This document shows, piece by piece, positions 62,667 to 64,000 of a stretch of 64,000 nt of DNA. A program made the position numbers and the translations under genes. The stretch's first letter is position 1. Each line of letters begins with the position of its first letter. The stretch is from Bacteroidales bacterium. Lineage in GTDB: Bacteria; Bacteroidota; Bacteroidia; Bacteroidales; UBA932. The stretch lies in contig JAEEQS010000007.1 in assembly GCA_016285455.1 (NCBI GenBank), positions 1 to 64,000 on the forward strand, written 5' to 3'. The notes below the pieces were generated by a model that searched no databases, was not told the origin of the DNA, and saw nothing but the letters and a program-made list of their open reading frames with translations.

Positions 62667-64000
62667 ATGACTTCTGCCATTAACCCTATGCTTTTGGACC
62701 TGGCCCTGATACTCGTGGTAGCGGGGGTGGTGACCATTATATTCAAGGCGCTGAAACAGCCCCTTGTGCTGGGTTATATTGTGGCTGGCATTCTCACCGG
62801 TCCATACATTGGCTGGATTCCTACGGCAACCCAGGTGGAGAGCGTGGAGTTCTGGGGGAAGATTGGCGTTATCTTCCTTCTGTTCGGCCTTGGTCTGGAG
62901 TTCAGTTTCAAGCAGTTGAAGAAGGTCGGCGGCCCTGGCGCCACAACGGTTTTCTCCGAAGCGGTGGTAATGTTCTGCATGGGCTTTCTCATAGCCAAGA
63001 TTTTCGGATGGGAGACCGTGACTGCTCTGTTTGTGGGAGCTATGCTTTCCATTTCTTCAACATCCATTATTATCAAGACCTTTGATGACCTTAAAATCAG
63101 CGGCAAAAAATCTTCACAGCTTGTGTTCGGAGCACTGATTTGCGAGGATCTTGTGGCAATACTTCTTCTTGTGCTGCTTCCTACATTTGTGCTCAGCAAG
63201 ACATTCAACGGCGTGGAACTGGCTACCAAAATTCTGGGAATAACGGTGTTCCTCCTGCTTTGGTTTACAGGCGGAATATATTTCATACCAACTATTTACA
63301 AGAAGCTCCGCAAGCTTATGAGTGACGAGACCCTGATTGTGGTTTCCCTTGGACTTTGCCTTTTTATGGTTGTTGTAACCCTTAAGGCCAACATCTCGGA
63401 GGCGCTTGGGGCTTTCGTTATGGGAAGCATTCTCTCCGGAACAGTTCAGAGGGACAAGATACTTGCCCTTACCAGGCCTATCAAAGACTTCTTTGGTGCC
63501 ATATTCTTTGTGTCTGTGGGAATGCTTGTGGATCCAGCGGTTCTTCTGCATTACTGGCCTCACGTACTGGTGATTACACTTGCTGTTATCATTGTCAAGC
63601 CGCTGGCTGCTACCATCGGTTTCCTCTTCAGCGGGCAGGCGCTGAAGATTGCCCTTCCCGCCGGATTGTGCATGTGCCAGATCGGTGAGTTTTCCTATAT
63701 CATAGCATCTCTTGGCAAGAATATGCACGCCACTCCGGAATATCTTTATCCGGTGATAGTTACGGTTTCCATACTTACCACTTTTGTTACTCCATACTGG
63801 GCTAAGGGCGGAGACAAGGTCTTCAAGTTCATCTATGTCCACTCTTCCAAGGGCTGGCGCAACGTTATAGACCGTCTGGGAAGCGGCAAGAACACTTTCA
63901 ACCAGCAGTCCAGATGGCGGAAGCTTCTGAAAAACTATCTTGGCCGTGTTCTCCTTTTCACTACCTGGATGGCTTTCATTATCATCCTGTTTACCAAGGT
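62667..64000 (+). CDS. Kef-type cation:proton antiporter, 3'-truncated by the window edge
   Basis: 444 codons visible, open at the right edge. Twelve or so hydrophobic segments of the CPA2 fold; VLGYIVAGILTGPYIGWIP, LLFGLGLEFSFKQLKK, GAMLSISSTSIIIKTF, GALICEDLVAILLL and FFVSVGMLVDP are typical of KefB/C-like antiporters. A C-terminal TrkA domain may follow outside the window. Starts 2 bases after pgi. Confidence 0.92.
   Translation, partial: MTSAINPMLLDLALILVVAGVVTIIFKALKQPLVLGYIVAGILTGPYIGWIPTATQVESVEFWGKIGVIFLLFGLGLEFSFKQLKKVGGPGATTVFSEAVVMFCMGFLIAKIFGWETVTALFVGAMLSISSTSIIIKTFDDLKISGKKSSQLVFGALICEDLVAILLLVLLPTFVLSKTFNGVELATKILGITVFLLLWFTGGIYFIPTIYKKLRKLMSDETLIVVSLGLCLFMVVVTLKANISEALGAFVMGSILSGTVQRDKILALTRPIKDFFGAIFFVSVGMLVDPAVLLHYWPHVLVITLAVIIVKPLAATIGFLFSGQALKIALPAGLCMCQIGEFSYIIASLGKNMHATPEYLYPVIVTVSILTTFVTPYWAKGGDKVFKFIYVHSSKGWRNVIDRLGSGKNTFNQQSRWRKLLKNYLGRVLLFTTWMAFIIILFTK

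Overview
The window looks like chromosomal DNA of a Bacteroidales bacterium (phylum Bacteroidota), genus not resolved. Evidence for this: small ribosome-associated DUF4295, PUR-alpha/DUF3276 and DUF5606 proteins, a long NusB (314 aa), type III glutamine synthetase, many SPII lipoproteins, and promoters of the Bacteroidota form TTG/TTTG-N19-21-TAnnTTTG. Genes are tightly packed and mostly housekeeping, with moderate GC outside one AT-rich island.

Layout. 0-6 kb: rplT, lepB, rpmB, rpmG, DUF4295, terminator, ftsY, pheT. 6-9 kb: a lipoprotein, a membrane protein and a GH18 chitinase-like lipoprotein. 8.9-9.7 kb: two non-coding loci, namely a promoter/short ORF/terminator leader before a conserved Bacteroidales protein, and a minus-strand structured RNA with its own promoter and terminator. 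9.7-13.7 kb (minus): DUF4296 lipoprotein, amidohydrolase, radical SAM protein, dtd, deoC. 13.7-26.3 kb (plus): polysaccharide deacetylase, purD, membrane protein, dacB, aminotransferase, glnN, purM, a lipidated glutamate-racemase homologue, RNase D-like exonuclease, RlmI-like methyltransferase, then tRNA-Cys. 27-34.9 kb: DUF3276 (minus), then nusB, yajC, ybbR-like, coaE, TerB-DnaJ, DUF5606, rimO, fabG, yitT-like. 34.9-39.8 kb: mgtC-like, DUF6340-like and yicC (minus), glnS and a lipidated peptide deformylase homologue (plus).

39.9-47.6 kb is an accessory defence/toxin island: a HigBA-type pair, Vsr endonuclease, an operon with a 43-aa ORF and three candidate PD-(D/E)XK nucleases, an HTH-cytosine methyltransferase with phased operator repeats, a MuF-C-like toxin gene between two 93-bp direct repeats, and a second HigBA pair with a palindromic operator over its promoter.

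47.6-55.8 kb (minus) is a compact operon joining a cytidylate-kinase-like protein, a (p)ppGpp synthetase, a small alarmone hydrolase, an aminoglycoside-phosphotransferase-like kinase, a Cache-PP2C-HATPase partner-switching protein and a STAS antagonist, then an Ig-like lipoprotein and psuK/psuG. 56-64 kb: hsp20, recG, pdxA, rnhA, gpsA, pgi and a truncated Kef-type antiporter.

The strongest unexplained signals are: (1) the 9-mer ATCGCTGAG, counted 19 times on both strands in several reading frames, about 40 times the random expectation, absent from the island core; (2) the multi-nuclease methyltransferase operon; (3) the alarmone/partner-switching operon; (4) the minus-strand RNA at 9.5 kb; (5) the repeat-flanked toxin gene.
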